Below are positions 1 to 8,746 of a stretch of 64,000 bases of DNA, in pieces (within the stretch, counting starts at the first letter, position 1; the number at the start of each line of letters is the position of its first letter). Both the position numbers and the translations under genes were made by a program. The DNA lies in NCBI GenBank assembly GCA_964416175.1, contig CAYQDF010000004.1, forward strand, positions 1 through 64,000, given 5' to 3'. The notes under the pieces were generated by a model. The model did not search any database, was not told where the DNA came from, and saw nothing but the letters and a program-made list of their open reading frames with translations. This stretch comes from CAYQDF01 sp964416175 (GTDB taxonomy: Bacteria; Chloroflexota; Anaerolineae; Anaerolineales; UBA4823).

Positions 1-10
1 AGAGGAAATG

Positions 11-16
11 TATAAT
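11..16 (+). promoter_or_regulatory. Possible -10 box upstream of the PIG-L gene
   Basis: TATAAT preceded by TG lies about 40 bases before the first start codon. The matching -35 region would fall outside the window, so this is only a partial promoter. A GAGGAG-rich stretch at about 35-45 lies between it and the ATG at 57. Confidence 0.35.
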
Positions 17-56
17 ATTCACCTTCTATCCTGATCGAGGAGAGAACGGGAAGAAT

Positions 57-821
57 ATGGGAAATTTTTATGTACCAGAAAGCGCCATGTTCATCGTAGC
101 ACACCCCGATGACATCGAATTTTCCAGCGCCAGAACCGCCGCCCGTTGGGTCAAGGCCGGGACACGCGTGGCTTACGTGCTGTGCACCAGCGGCGAAGTG
201 GGCATCGCCGAGAGGGGCATGACCAAGGCGAAAGCCGCAGAGATCCGGGAAGCGGAGCAGCTCGCCGCAGCCGAAATGGTCGGCGTCAAAGAAGTGATCT
301 TCTTAAGGGAACCAGACGGCATGCTGCAGCCGACTCTGGACCTGCGGAAGAAGCTGGTGCGGGAGATCCGGCGCTTCAAGCCGGAGGTGGTGGTGTGCGG
401 CGACCCAACCATCGTCTGGGCCGGGGACGATTACATCAATCATCCCGATCACCGCGCCGCGGCGACGGCAGCCCTGGACGCGGTCTTCCCGGCCGCCGGG
501 CAGCCGAACCTGTTCGAAGAACTGGAAGAGGAAGGGATCCAGGCTTTCAAGCCGCGGAAGGTGTACGCGACCAGCTGGGGTGATGCCGACCTCTTTGTAA
601 ACATCGAAGAGACGATCGACCTGAAGATCGCTGCCCTGCGCGCCCATAAGAGCCAGATGAAAGATTGGGACCCAGAAGAGATGATCAGGCAGTGGGCTGC
701 CGAGCGCGCCAAAGGTAAAGAGATGGCTTATGCCGAGGGGTTCCGCGTCGTCACCCTGGTGAGCGACGAAGACTGGGGGAAAACCAACGGCCGGGTGCTC
801 GCAGACGAAGATCGTGCATAA
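57..821 (+). CDS. PIG-L family deacetylase (LmbE-like)
   Basis: A 254-residue protein of the PIG-L/LmbE zinc-dependent amide hydrolase family, which removes acetyl groups from N-acetylglucosaminyl-type substrates such as glycolipids or low-molecular-weight thiol precursors. The zinc motif AHPDD is at residues 15-19 and a second ligand motif, NHPDH, lies near residue 130. Length is normal and there is no signal peptide, so it should act in the cytoplasm. The ATG at 57 follows a purine-rich stretch. The substrate cannot be told from sequence. It ends convergently with the dehydrogenase gene downstream, and no partner gene explains its pathway. Confidence 0.85.
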   Translation: MGNFYVPESAMFIVAHPDDIEFSSARTAARWVKAGTRVAYVLCTSGEVGIAERGMTKAKAAEIREAEQLAAAEMVGVKEVIFLREPDGMLQPTLDLRKKLVREIRRFKPEVVVCGDPTIVWAGDDYINHPDHRAAATAALDAVFPAAGQPNLFEELEEEGIQAFKPRKVYATSWGDADLFVNIEETIDLKIAALRAHKSQMKDWDPEEMIRQWAAERAKGKEMAYAEGFRVVTLVSDEDWGKTNGRVLADEDRA

Positions 822-928
822 ACTGGCATGATTGTCGCCGAGACGCCAATGAGCAGAGTTGCAAAGCATTCATCCATGACTCTCGCGACTTTGTCCCCCC
901 ACATCTTTGCGTTAAGGTGAAAAGAATT

Positions 929-1948
929 TCAATAACCGCGACTCATGTCGACGAGGTTCAATAATGGACGTCCATCCAGATACCGCCGCAGGTTCTCTGC
1001 AAACAGGTCAATCGCGCGCTGGTCGTAGTGGGGAGAGATCCCTGCAATGTGCGGTGTGATGATGACGTTGGAGAATTTCCACAGGGGGTGATCGGCCGGC
1101 AGCGGCTCTTCGGGAAAGACATCCAGGGCAGCTCCGGCGATCCGGTGCTCGCGCAGCGCAGCCGCCAGCGCATCCTGATCCACGATCCCGCCCCGCGAGA
1201 CGTCCACCAGAAAGGCTGACGGCTGCATCGCCGATAGCTCCTCCTGGCTGATCAGCCCTTTGGTATCTTTGGAGAGGGGGACAGCCACGACCACGAAATC
1301 GCACTCCTTGAGCATGGAGCGCAGCGCCTGCGGCGGGTAGAGGCGGTGGACCAGGTCGCCGCCCGGATCCCCCAACCCCTCCGGCAGGTAGCCGTCATCC
1401 TGCGGCCGCATTGCGTCGCGTTTTGTCGCCAGCACGGTCACGCCGAAAGGCTGCAACAGGCGCGCCAGCTCCCGTCCGATGGAGCCGTAGCCTACGATCC
1501 CGACGGTGCTGCCGCGCAGTTCCAACGGGCTGAAACGCTTCCAACGGTCCTTCGGCCAGCTGGCTTTCTGCTGGTGGCTCATCATATCGGCCAGGCGGTG
1601 CCCGAGCGCCAGGATCATCGCCAGGACAAATTCAGCCACCTGGGGAGCTGCCGCACCGCTAAGAGAAGTGGCGGTCACTTCCGGCTGCTGGAGGATCGGT
1701 TTATCAAGGACGCTCTCCAGACCGGCCCAGTGGAACTGGACCCAGCGCAGTTTCGGCGCCTGCTCCGGCGCGGGCAATACATTGCTCGTGTAGAGGATTT
1801 CGGTTTTCCCCCAGGCCTCAACTGGGACCTCCTCGGGTTTGTTTGCCTTGTACACAGTAATATTCAAGCGCGGTGATATTTCCTCCAGCTCTCGTAACAA
1901 CTCTTCCGGGAAGGGCAGAGTGATCAGAACCTCGATGGGTGTAGTCAT
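929..1948 (-). CDS. D-2-hydroxyacid dehydrogenase (NAD-binding)
   Basis: A 339-residue member of the D-isomer-specific 2-hydroxyacid dehydrogenase family, which reduces 2-ketoacids or oxidises D-2-hydroxyacids with NAD(P). The Rossmann motif GYGSIGRE is in mid-protein, followed by the catalytic Arg in SRGGIVD, the Glu in PEEPL and the His in TPHIAG. The N-terminal substrate domain is complete. It resembles phosphoglycerate dehydrogenase and glyoxylate/hydroxypyruvate reductases but lacks a C-terminal ACT domain, so serine biosynthesis is not implied. Substrate unknown. It stands alone on the minus strand, about 70 bases from the next minus-strand gene. Confidence 0.85.
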   Translation of the reverse strand: MTTPIEVLITLPFPEELLRELEEISPRLNITVYKANKPEEVPVEAWGKTEILYTSNVLPAPEQAPKLRWVQFHWAGLESVLDKPILQQPEVTATSLSGAAAPQVAEFVLAMILALGHRLADMMSHQQKASWPKDRWKRFSPLELRGSTVGIVGYGSIGRELARLLQPFGVTVLATKRDAMRPQDDGYLPEGLGDPGGDLVHRLYPPQALRSMLKECDFVVVAVPLSKDTKGLISQEELSAMQPSAFLVDVSRGGIVDQDALAAALREHRIAGAALDVFPEEPLPADHPLWKFSNVIITPHIAGISPHYDQRAIDLFAENLRRYLDGRPLLNLVDMSRGY

Positions 1949-2016
1949 GGATTGTTATAGGTAAAGAGAGTCACAAATGAAAAATCAGATCGGCGATCAT
2001 TACTAATAATTGTAAT

Positions 2017-3702
2017 TCATCCTTCACGCACAATCTCCCCCAGATACCCCATCTCCGCCAGAGCAACCAGCACCTTCTCCTGCGCACCTGGCCTGACGAT
2101 CACCGCCGTTGGTCCCAGAGGATCTCCCAGGAAGCGGGCCGCTCTGGAAGAACGCAGCCTACTAAGGATCTCCGGTGAGCTTACGCGCAGCACCACCAGC
2201 CGCTCCAGCCTGGCCGGCGTCCCCTCCTTCTCCCAGCGCTCCAGGGCAGTCGCCAGAGCCGGCGGGACGGCGGCCGCGTACCGGCGCAGCAGAGCCAACA
2301 GGTGTGCCACGTTCAATCCCTGCCCTGCCGCGCGTTTCAAGGAGGCTGGCGTGAGGCGGTAGCGGTAGGCCGACCCATCCCACCCTTCCCAGTCGCCAAA
2401 GCGCGCTATCTGGTAGCGGGCAGCGCGAGGGACGTGCGCAGAGCAGCGCAGCATGCCGCGCGAATCGACCTTTATAAGATCCTTCTCTTCAAGCAAATCC
2501 CTGGGAGTCTCGCCCTTCAGGAGCGCTTCCGCCCACCGGGAGCTCCGGAAGGCTGTGACAGGCTTCCCCTCCTTCGGCGCGGCCAGGTCGAGGACGCCCA
2601 GCCAGTGCAGCGGGCCGGCAATCGTAAAACGCACCAGCGCGCCGTCGACGTCCTCCCAGTGAACGAAGCCGCGCAGGTATTCCTCCGTGCCTTCCCTTCG
2701 GATAAACCAGGAGTCGTAATCGCCAGCAGGACGCTGGAAATCCGGTTGGCGGCGGCGAATGGCGGCGACGAATGCCTCCAGGCTCCACCAGGTCTCTTTG
2801 GGGACGGTCGCCAGGAATCCCAGGATCGATTGCCGCGCCCGCAGCGGTTCGTTCGACCATTCGCCCTCCAGGACCAGACCGGGGATCAAGGCGAGCTCGT
2901 TGAACGTCCTGCTCTCCAGCCAGGCTTGCACCAGCCAGGCGAGCGCTTCTCCACGCCCGGCTTCCAGGAATGCCCGAGCCGGTTCGACCTGGGGGAGGCC
3001 GTGAGGGTCGAGCAGGCCCGCGGCGGCAAGCAATTTCTGCAAAGGGATCGGGGAGAAGGGAGAGGGAAGAGCGGGATAAAATCCTGAAAGGGGTGGAGAT
3101 GAGATGAGGGGAACATCGTCCAGGGGCAGGCCAAGGCGGAGGGCTGCCAGAAGGGTGCAGGCGTCGTCCAGGATGCGGTCCGCGGCCGGGTAAACGTGGG
3201 CGCGTTCGGATGGGGCAGCTGCCCGGCCCATCGGCTCTGTGCTGGATCGCGGGCCGATAGGCAACAGGAGCATCACGTCGCCGGGAATGAAGGCGAACTC
3301 TTCTGGGCCGGTCTCGGCGTCGAAGAAAGCCCGCCCGATCAGGGCACGGTACCAGAGCATCTCCGCCGGGGAAACCGGCTCGCGGTGCGGCTGCTCCCGA
3401 TCGCGGCGCCCCGGCCCCATCTCGCGCACCTCGCCATAGCGGCGGGTGAACAGCGCCCAAGGCAGGCGTCCCTGGCTGCCCTGCAAGTCCTGGAGCGCGC
3501 GCCGGGCCGCTTCCGGCAGGTCTTCCAGGACTTCGGCGATCCGATTGGGATCCAGTAAGAGCGCCGCCAGTTCCACGGCTGCCTGGCGCGCATTGGACGG
3601 ATCGAATTCGATCCCCCAAAGATCGGCGACGATGCGAAGGTGGCCTGGATCGAACCTGCCCAGGCTCCTGGCGAGGTCGGGAGGTTGCTTGCCATCTGGC
3701 AT
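2017..3702 (-). CDS. Helicase XPB/Ssl2 N-terminal-domain-like protein (no helicase core)
   Basis: A protein of about 561 residues that resembles the XPB/Ssl2 N-terminal domain family, seen in actinobacteria and Chloroflexota as stand-alone or helicase-associated proteins. The N-terminal part (DLARSLGRFDPGHLRIVADLWG) and a C-terminal wing (RLVVLRVSSPEILSRLRSSR) fit that fold. No Walker A or B box is visible, so it is not an active helicase alone. I prefer the ATG at 3702 (MPDGKQPPD); an upstream in-frame start at 3726 would add eight residues. A strong inverted repeat lies just upstream. Function unknown; nucleic-acid binding is inference. Confidence 0.6.
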   Translation of the reverse strand: MPDGKQPPDLARSLGRFDPGHLRIVADLWGIEFDPSNARQAAVELAALLLDPNRIAEVLEDLPEAARRALQDLQGSQGRLPWALFTRRYGEVREMGPGRRDREQPHREPVSPAEMLWYRALIGRAFFDAETGPEEFAFIPGDVMLLLPIGPRSSTEPMGRAAAPSERAHVYPAADRILDDACTLLAALRLGLPLDDVPLISSPPLSGFYPALPSPFSPIPLQKLLAAAGLLDPHGLPQVEPARAFLEAGRGEALAWLVQAWLESRTFNELALIPGLVLEGEWSNEPLRARQSILGFLATVPKETWWSLEAFVAAIRRRQPDFQRPAGDYDSWFIRREGTEEYLRGFVHWEDVDGALVRFTIAGPLHWLGVLDLAAPKEGKPVTAFRSSRWAEALLKGETPRDLLEEKDLIKVDSRGMLRCSAHVPRAARYQIARFGDWEGWDGSAYRYRLTPASLKRAAGQGLNVAHLLALLRRYAAAVPPALATALERWEKEGTPARLERLVVLRVSSPEILSRLRSSRAARFLGDPLGPTAVIVRPGAQEKVLVALAEMGYLGEIVREG

Positions 3703-3728
3703 GATGGAATTGTACACGGATCGCACGC

Positions 3729-3763
3729 CCGACGAACCACTAAAGTATTAACAGGTTCGTCGG
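3729..3763. repeat. 10-bp perfect inverted repeat upstream of the XPB-N-like gene
   Basis: CCGACGAACC and GGTTCGTCGG flank a 15-base AT-rich centre. On the minus strand the centre contains TTAATACT, which could be a -10 box for the gene starting at 3702. It could be an operator or an RNA hairpin; sequence alone does not decide. Confidence 0.5.
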
Positions 3764-3793
3764 ATACGGATAACAAGGATGCTTAACTCAACA

Positions 3794-3817
3794 CCACCTC
3801 GCAGATCAGGGAGGTGG
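3794..3817. repeat. 7-bp inverted repeat (CCACCTC / GAGGTGG)
   Basis: CCACCTC and GAGGTGG are separated by ten bases. It lies in the roughly 270-base gene-free stretch between the XPB-N-like gene and the lipid kinase. There is no T-run, so a classical terminator is unlikely. Nothing else is recognisable in this spacer. Confidence 0.35.
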
Positions 3818-3971
3818 CATGTTCTTACATTAACACCGTTTAGGACTTACGCTGTTGGTTGGAGGCTGGGGGTGTTTGGGCCGGAATCCAGCATCCTCAT
3901 CCCGTGAGCGTTGTCTTCATGCCCGCTGAAGAGCTGAACGGGGTAAGGCGCTGAACGCCGAGAAACGATAT

Positions 3972-4886
3972 CTAAACGATCACCTCCAGCGCCGCAGGCA
4001 GCACCCTGATCGTCAGCTCGCGCACGTCGGTGCCAAAGCCGGCGAAGATCTCCCCGTCGGTGTGGATGTAGAGCGGGCGGTCCGAGGCGAGCTGCATCAC
4101 CCTGACCTTGCCCAGCTTCACCTGTCGGAAGCGCCCGTGGGTGCCCTTCATCACCTCTGGGATCAGGCGAAACATCATGGCGCGAGAAACTTTCCGTATA
4201 GCGGCGTAATGGAGCCATCCGTCGTCCACCTGCGCCTCCGGCGCCACCTGGAACCCGCCCCCTTCCCGCGGCCCATTGCAGAAGACGAACATCAGGTATT
4301 CATCCTCCCAGTGCTCCTCATCCGCCGCCACCTGGAGGCGGGCCGGGTTGTGGTTGAGCAGGATCGTCTTGATGACCGCGATCAGGTAGACGAAGAACCC
4401 CCTCAATACCGGCACACCCCGCGAGTGAATGGTGGCGATGGCGTCGAACCCAATCCCCAAAGTGTTATCCCAGTATTCGCGCCGCGAGCCGCTCTCGATC
4501 AACCCCAAGTCGACCCGCTTCGGCTGTCCGGTAAAAGCCCGGCGCATGGCGTCCGGCGGATGGATCGGCAGGCCGACGTTGCTGGCGAAATCGTTGCCAG
4601 TGCCCACCGGCACAATCCCCAGCCGGGGGCGCCGCTCTTCGGATACCTGCATCAGGCCGTTGATCACTTCGTGGGTCGTGCCGTCGCCGCCTACGGAGAT
4701 GACCAGCTCGTAGCCGTCCTCCGCCGCCTGGCGGGCCAGCTCAACGGCGTGGGTGGGGTACACCGTCCCCGACCAGTCCGCGCCGCCGAGCTCCTCGACG
4801 ACCGGGCGCAGGTCGGCACCCCAGCGCCAGGCGCGCCCCAGGTCCGCGTTAGGATTGATGATCAGCTTGGTCTTGTATTTTGGCAT
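3972..4886 (-). CDS. Diacylglycerol kinase family lipid kinase (DagK/YegS-like)
   Basis: A 304-residue cytoplasmic enzyme of the diacylglycerol/sphingosine kinase catalytic family, which phosphorylates lipid alcohols with ATP and usually recycles diacylglycerol to phosphatidic acid. The nucleotide motif SVGGDGTTHEVINGL is near residue 65, followed by the conserved GTGNDFA and later the DG(E)xF-type segment THTDGEIF-like near the C-terminus. Length matches DagK/YegS/BmrU proteins. It starts with MPKYKTKLIINPNA, typical for the family. The exact lipid is unknown. It is the middle gene of a loose minus-strand series. Confidence 0.85.
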   Translation of the reverse strand: MPKYKTKLIINPNADLGRAWRWGADLRPVVEELGGADWSGTVYPTHAVELARQAAEDGYELVISVGGDGTTHEVINGLMQVSEERRPRLGIVPVGTGNDFASNVGLPIHPPDAMRRAFTGQPKRVDLGLIESGSRREYWDNTLGIGFDAIATIHSRGVPVLRGFFVYLIAVIKTILLNHNPARLQVAADEEHWEDEYLMFVFCNGPREGGGFQVAPEAQVDDGWLHYAAIRKVSRAMMFRLIPEVMKGTHGRFRQVKLGKVRVMQLASDRPLYIHTDGEIFAGFGTDVRELTIRVLPAALEVIV

Positions 4887-4996
4887 ATCGGCACCCTGTT
4901 AAGACAGGATAGGATCAAGGCAAAGTCGCACGGGTAAAAAGATTCTGATTCTCTGCTCCTCTGCGTCCTTGCGTTAAATAATTCATCCCCATCGCT

Positions 4997-5767
4997 TCAG
5001 GAATATTTGTCCTTAAGCTCGAGGACCGGTAAGACGATGCAGCCCTCTTCCGGGTCGCCGAGTCGGGTGATTTCCGCCGGTTTCGTCCCGGCCACCCAGG
5101 CGGTATACGCTGCCGCCATCGCATCCAATTCCTCAGGCTCGTAAATGCCTTCGAGCGGCAGGATCCCCTGGAGCAACCGGTGGCGTGTGATCTCCTCGAA
5201 GACCAGCATCGGATCAGATATCCTCATTTTGCGATCGTACAGCGCCAGCTGCCGCTGGAGGCGGCCCTCCAGGAAGTGCTTCGGGAACGGCAGCCGCCCC
5301 AGCAGCGCGGCGAAGCAGGCGTGCGGGTAGACCTCCAGGTACTGGCAGGCTGCGTCCGCCTGGGGGTAAGGATTGTATCCCAATTCTTCCAACCGCCGGT
5401 ACAGAGTGAAACCCTTCCGCATCCAGCCCGGGCAATCCGCCGAGTCTGCGGGAGTCTGCGGGATGATGATGTTGTGCTGCCGCAGCTGGTATTCGGCTAC
5501 CCGGAAATTCAGCCAGCGCCCTGGCCGGGGCGGCGGGACGAGGGCCTGCCGCACCTCCTCGCGCTCCATAAAACCCCGGTTAGGGCTGCGCGGGGCGCAG
5601 ACTGCCACGAAAGCCGAGCGCTGCCCTGCGACGAACGCCAGCACGTCCCCCATTTCCCCTTTCCCCACTGCCAGCAGGGCCAGCTCGTGGTCCAGGGCGA
5701 TGTAAACGAAAGGCCTGACGCCAGCCGTGGGGTCGATCCCGATGTAAGTCGTATTGGAATAAAACAT
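4997..5767 (-). CDS. DUF429 family protein (predicted RNase H-fold nuclease)
   Basis: A 256-residue protein matching the DUF429 pattern: an N-terminal GIDPTAG strand with an acidic residue, a central EVYPHA motif, and a C-terminal DAMAAAYTAW helix carrying an Asp. These positions form a putative RNase H-like acidic site. No function is established for the family. It starts at the ATG at 5767, divergent from the aldehyde dehydrogenase gene across a spacer of about 300 bases. No operon partner suggests a role. Confidence 0.7.
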   Translation of the reverse strand: MFYSNTTYIGIDPTAGVRPFVYIALDHELALLAVGKGEMGDVLAFVAGQRSAFVAVCAPRSPNRGFMEREEVRQALVPPPRPGRWLNFRVAEYQLRQHNIIIPQTPADSADCPGWMRKGFTLYRRLEELGYNPYPQADAACQYLEVYPHACFAALLGRLPFPKHFLEGRLQRQLALYDRKMRISDPMLVFEEITRHRLLQGILPLEGIYEPEELDAMAAAYTAWVAGTKPAEITRLGDPEEGCIVLPVLELKDKYS

Positions 5768-5938
5768 GTCTGTGATCTGGCAGGGACACGACGGGGTCTT
5801 TTCGGAGCATCAATGGGACGCCTCCCAGCTGTGCCCCTGAAAAAGATTTCCGCGCCTGGATTTAGTTTAGCGCAAAAACTGCTCAGGCGCAATACGCAAA
5901 TCAGGAAATCTGTCACGGGGAGTCGGATACACCTGTCT

Positions 5939-5967
5939 TTGACGGAATCTTACGCCTGGGCTATACT
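5939..5967 (+). promoter_or_regulatory. Sigma-70-type promoter for the aldehyde dehydrogenase operon
   Basis: TTGACG (5939-5944) and TATACT (5962-5967) are spaced by exactly 17 bases. The predicted start of transcription is near 5974, about 90 bases before the ATG at 6066. An AAAAAGGAG ribosome binding site precedes that ATG. The remainder of this divergent spacer (5768-5938) shows no other recognisable element. Confidence 0.65.
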
Positions 5968-6065
5968 TATCTTCTCCAAGGTGGATTAGAATCGCATCCA
6001 TCGCATACCGAAATGTATATACACTTTTACCTTCCGCAGGAAAACCCATCCAAAAAGGAGTACGC

Positions 6066-7643
6066 ATGGAAAAGACCGCCTTCAAGTTGACTTACGCCAC
6101 GATGTTCAACCCCCCGGAAGAACTGCACGAGCGCTTCGACGCCGCCCTGGTCAAAGTGAAAGGGAACCTGGGCAGGGAATACGGCCTGCTCATCGATGGG
6201 AAAGACCGCTTTTCTGACGAAAAGTTCGAGGATCGCTCTCCGGTGAACACGGATGTCGTGCTGGGAGTCTTCCAGAAGGGGACCGCCCGCGACGCCGAGG
6301 ACGCCATCGCCGCGGCGCGCAGGGCTTTCCCCATGTGGAGCAAGCTGAAGTGGCAGGACCGGGTCGCAATGTTAAAGAAAGCGGCCGACCTGATCGACGA
6401 GCGGACCTTCGAGATCGGGGCGGCGATGGCGATGGAAGTGGGCAAGAATCGCATGGAGTCCCTGGGGGACGTGGCCGAGACCGCCGACCTGATCCGCTAC
6501 TCCTGCTACCAGATGGAGAAGAACGATGGGTACATCGTCGAGATGGGGCGCGACCCGCTGGTGGGGTACACCGCCCGCAACCTGTCAGTCATGCGGCCCT
6601 ACGGGGTCTGGCTGGTGATCAGCCCCTTCAACTTCCCCACCGCCCTGACCGGCGGCCCAGCGGGGGCCGCGCTGGCGACGGGCAACACGATCGTGATCAA
6701 GCCTGCCACCGATACCCCGTGGGTGGTGCGCCAGCTGGCCGAGTGCTTCCGAGACGCAGGCTTGCCGGACGGAGTGGTCAATTTCGTCACCGGTCCAGGC
6801 AGCACCCTGGGACAAGCCTTGATTGACAGCCCGGAAGTCGACGGGGTGACTTTCACCGGTTCCTTCGACGTGGGGATGCGCATCTTCCAGGACTTCGGCA
6901 GAGGCCGCTACGTACGCCCGGCGATCCTCGAACTGGGAGGGAAGAATCCAGCCATCGTCTCCCGCCACGCCGACCTGGAACGCGCCGCGATCGGCATCAT
7001 GCGTTCCGCCTTCGGCCTGCAGGGACAGAAGTGCTCCGCCTGCTCCCGGGTCTACATCGAAAGTCCGGTGTACGACGCCCTCGTTGACCGCCTGGTGGAC
7101 CTGACGGAAAAGCTGAGCATCGGCGATCCCACCGACCGGAACATCTACATGGGGCCCGTGATCAACAAGAGGTCCTACCAGGATTTCCAGGACTTCACCG
7201 AGGAGCTCTCCCAGGCCGGGCGCTTCCTGACCGGAGGTAAAGTGCTGACCGGAGGCGCTTACGACAAGGGCTACTTCTGCTCCCCTACCCTGGTGGCGGA
7301 CCTGCCCCTCGATCACCGCCTGTGGAAGTATGAGATGTTCCTGCCCATCACGACCGTGGCGAAGGTGAACAGCCTGGAAGAAGCGATGAGCCTGGCGAAC
7401 GACGTCAACTACGGCCTGACCGCTGGTTTCTATGGTACGCCGGAAGAGGCGCAGTGGTTCTTCGAGAACATCCAGGCCGGGGTGACCTACGCCAACCGCC
7501 CCCAGGGAGCCACGACGGGCGCCTGGCCCGGATTCCAGCCTTTCGGCGGGTGGAAGGGTTCCGGCTCGACGGGAAAGAACGCCGGCGGACATTACTACCT
7601 GCCGCTCTACATGCACGAGCAGATCCAGACTATTATTGCATGA
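6066..7643 (+). CDS. Aldehyde dehydrogenase, 1-pyrroline-5-carboxylate dehydrogenase-like
   Basis: A 525-residue NAD(P)-dependent aldehyde dehydrogenase. The closest pattern I recognise is L-glutamate gamma-semialdehyde (P5C) dehydrogenase, which makes glutamate from proline breakdown. The general-base Glu is in LELGGKNP and the catalytic Cys in GQKCSACSR. The C-terminal QPFGGWKGSGSTGKNAGG stretch resembles RocA. The usual EEIFGP motif reads YEMFLP, which keeps the second Glu and the Phe but not the Gly. It heads the plus-strand cluster and has its own promoter. Substrate is inferred; a general aldehyde dehydrogenase is the alternative. Confidence 0.75.
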   Translation: MEKTAFKLTYATMFNPPEELHERFDAALVKVKGNLGREYGLLIDGKDRFSDEKFEDRSPVNTDVVLGVFQKGTARDAEDAIAAARRAFPMWSKLKWQDRVAMLKKAADLIDERTFEIGAAMAMEVGKNRMESLGDVAETADLIRYSCYQMEKNDGYIVEMGRDPLVGYTARNLSVMRPYGVWLVISPFNFPTALTGGPAGAALATGNTIVIKPATDTPWVVRQLAECFRDAGLPDGVVNFVTGPGSTLGQALIDSPEVDGVTFTGSFDVGMRIFQDFGRGRYVRPAILELGGKNPAIVSRHADLERAAIGIMRSAFGLQGQKCSACSRVYIESPVYDALVDRLVDLTEKLSIGDPTDRNIYMGPVINKRSYQDFQDFTEELSQAGRFLTGGKVLTGGAYDKGYFCSPTLVADLPLDHRLWKYEMFLPITTVAKVNSLEEAMSLANDVNYGLTAGFYGTPEEAQWFFENIQAGVTYANRPQGATTGAWPGFQPFGGWKGSGSTGKNAGGHYYLPLYMHEQIQTIIA

Positions 7644-7690
7644 AAGAATTCACCGGGATACCTTTTTCATCTATCCATCCCTCGCTTTCA

Positions 7691-7758
7691 GGGAATAGGG
7701 GATAAGGGATAGGGGACAGCACAATGCACGATTCCCCTGTTCTCTATCCCCTTTCCCC
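7691..7758. repeat. Intergenic G-run/C-run repeat between aldehyde dehydrogenase and CoA transferase
   Basis: Four G-runs (GGG, GGGG, GGG, GGGG at 7691-7715) with three-to-four-base spacers form a canonical G-quadruplex pattern on the plus strand. C-runs at 7734-7758 give a similar pattern on the minus strand. The words GGGGATA and GGGGACAG recur at 8680, 9506, 10482-10559 and 50387. Confidence 0.6.
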
Positions 7759-7767
7759 TTGGAACCT

Positions 7768-8670
7768 ATGAACAAGCTCCTCACCCTCTCCGACGCCATC
7801 CAGCAGTTTGTCCGCGATGGCGATACGCTCTACGCGGCCGGGTTCACCCACCTGATCCCTTTCGCAGCGGGGCACGAGATCATCCGCCAGCGGCGCCGGG
7901 ACCTGGTCCTGGCGCGCGCCACCCCCGACCTGATCTACGACCAGATGGTGGCGGCTGGCTGCGCCCGCAAGGTGATCTTTTCCTATATGGGCAACCCCGG
8001 GGTCGGCTCCTTGCGCATCTTGCGCGCAGCCATCGAAGCCGGACAGCTGGAATGGGAGGAATACTCCCACTTCAGCATGATCTCCCGCCTCCAGGCTGGC
8101 GCGGCCGGACTGCCCTTTATGCCAATGAACCCCACTGCGGCGGGTGACCTGGAACGCGCCAACCCGCTCTACCGCCGCGTGACCGACCCTTATTCGGGCG
8201 GCGAGGTGGTGGTCGTGCCCACCCTCAACCCAGACGTGGCGATCGTGCATGTGCAACGCGCCGACGCCGAGGGCAACGCGCAGATCTGGGGGATCATCGG
8301 CGAGCAGAAGGAAGCCGCCTTCGCCGCCAGCCGCGTCATCCTCACCGCCGAAGAGATCGTCCCGGCTGAAGTGATCCGCTCGGACCCCAATCGCACCCTT
8401 ATCCCTGGGTTTATCGTGGATGCCGTGTGCCACGTCCCCTACGCCGCTCACCCCTCCTACACCCAGGGCTACTACGACCGCGATAACGCTTTCTACCTGG
8501 AGTGGGACTCGATCAGCAAGGATAAAGCTGCGGTCAGGTCTTACCTCGACGAATGGGTCTACGGCGTGGCAGACCGCGCCGAATACTGGGAGAAGCTAGG
8601 CCCGCAGGCGCACGCCCGCCTTAAGGTTGAGAGCCGACCGAGCGCGATCGTCGACTATGGGAAATATTGA
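7768..8670 (+). CDS. CoA transferase subunit A (GctA/IpdA-like)
   Basis: A 300-residue alpha subunit of a class I CoA transferase of the glutaconate CoA-transferase/IpdA type. It pairs with the beta subunit encoded next. Family features seen are the N-terminal RDGDTLYAAGFTHLIPFAAG segment, the central YSGGEVVVVPTLNPDVAIVH core and the later GFIVDAVCHVPYAAHPS. The ATG at 7768 is preferred; a TTG three codons upstream is in frame. In IpdAB relatives the pair opens a steroid ring intermediate, while GctAB transfers CoA to glutaconate; sequence alone does not decide. The neighbouring aldehyde dehydrogenase would fit amino-acid breakdown. Confidence 0.8.
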   Translation: MNKLLTLSDAIQQFVRDGDTLYAAGFTHLIPFAAGHEIIRQRRRDLVLARATPDLIYDQMVAAGCARKVIFSYMGNPGVGSLRILRAAIEAGQLEWEEYSHFSMISRLQAGAAGLPFMPMNPTAAGDLERANPLYRRVTDPYSGGEVVVVPTLNPDVAIVHVQRADAEGNAQIWGIIGEQKEAAFAASRVILTAEEIVPAEVIRSDPNRTLIPGFIVDAVCHVPYAAHPSYTQGYYDRDNAFYLEWDSISKDKAAVRSYLDEWVYGVADRAEYWEKLGPQAHARLKVESRPSAIVDYGKY

Positions 8671-8679
8671 CAGAGAAAA

Positions 8680-8697
8680 GGGGATCGGGGAAAGGGG
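8680..8697 (+). repeat. G-run repeat between the CoA transferase subunits
   Basis: Three GGGG runs spaced by three bases lie between the stop of subunit A and the preferred start of subunit B. It belongs to the G-run family at 7691 and 9506. Confidence 0.5.
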
Positions 8698-8746
8698 ACG
8701 TTGGACTTCAATGGGTGCAAATATCGCGGAAGGCCATGGAAGGCAG

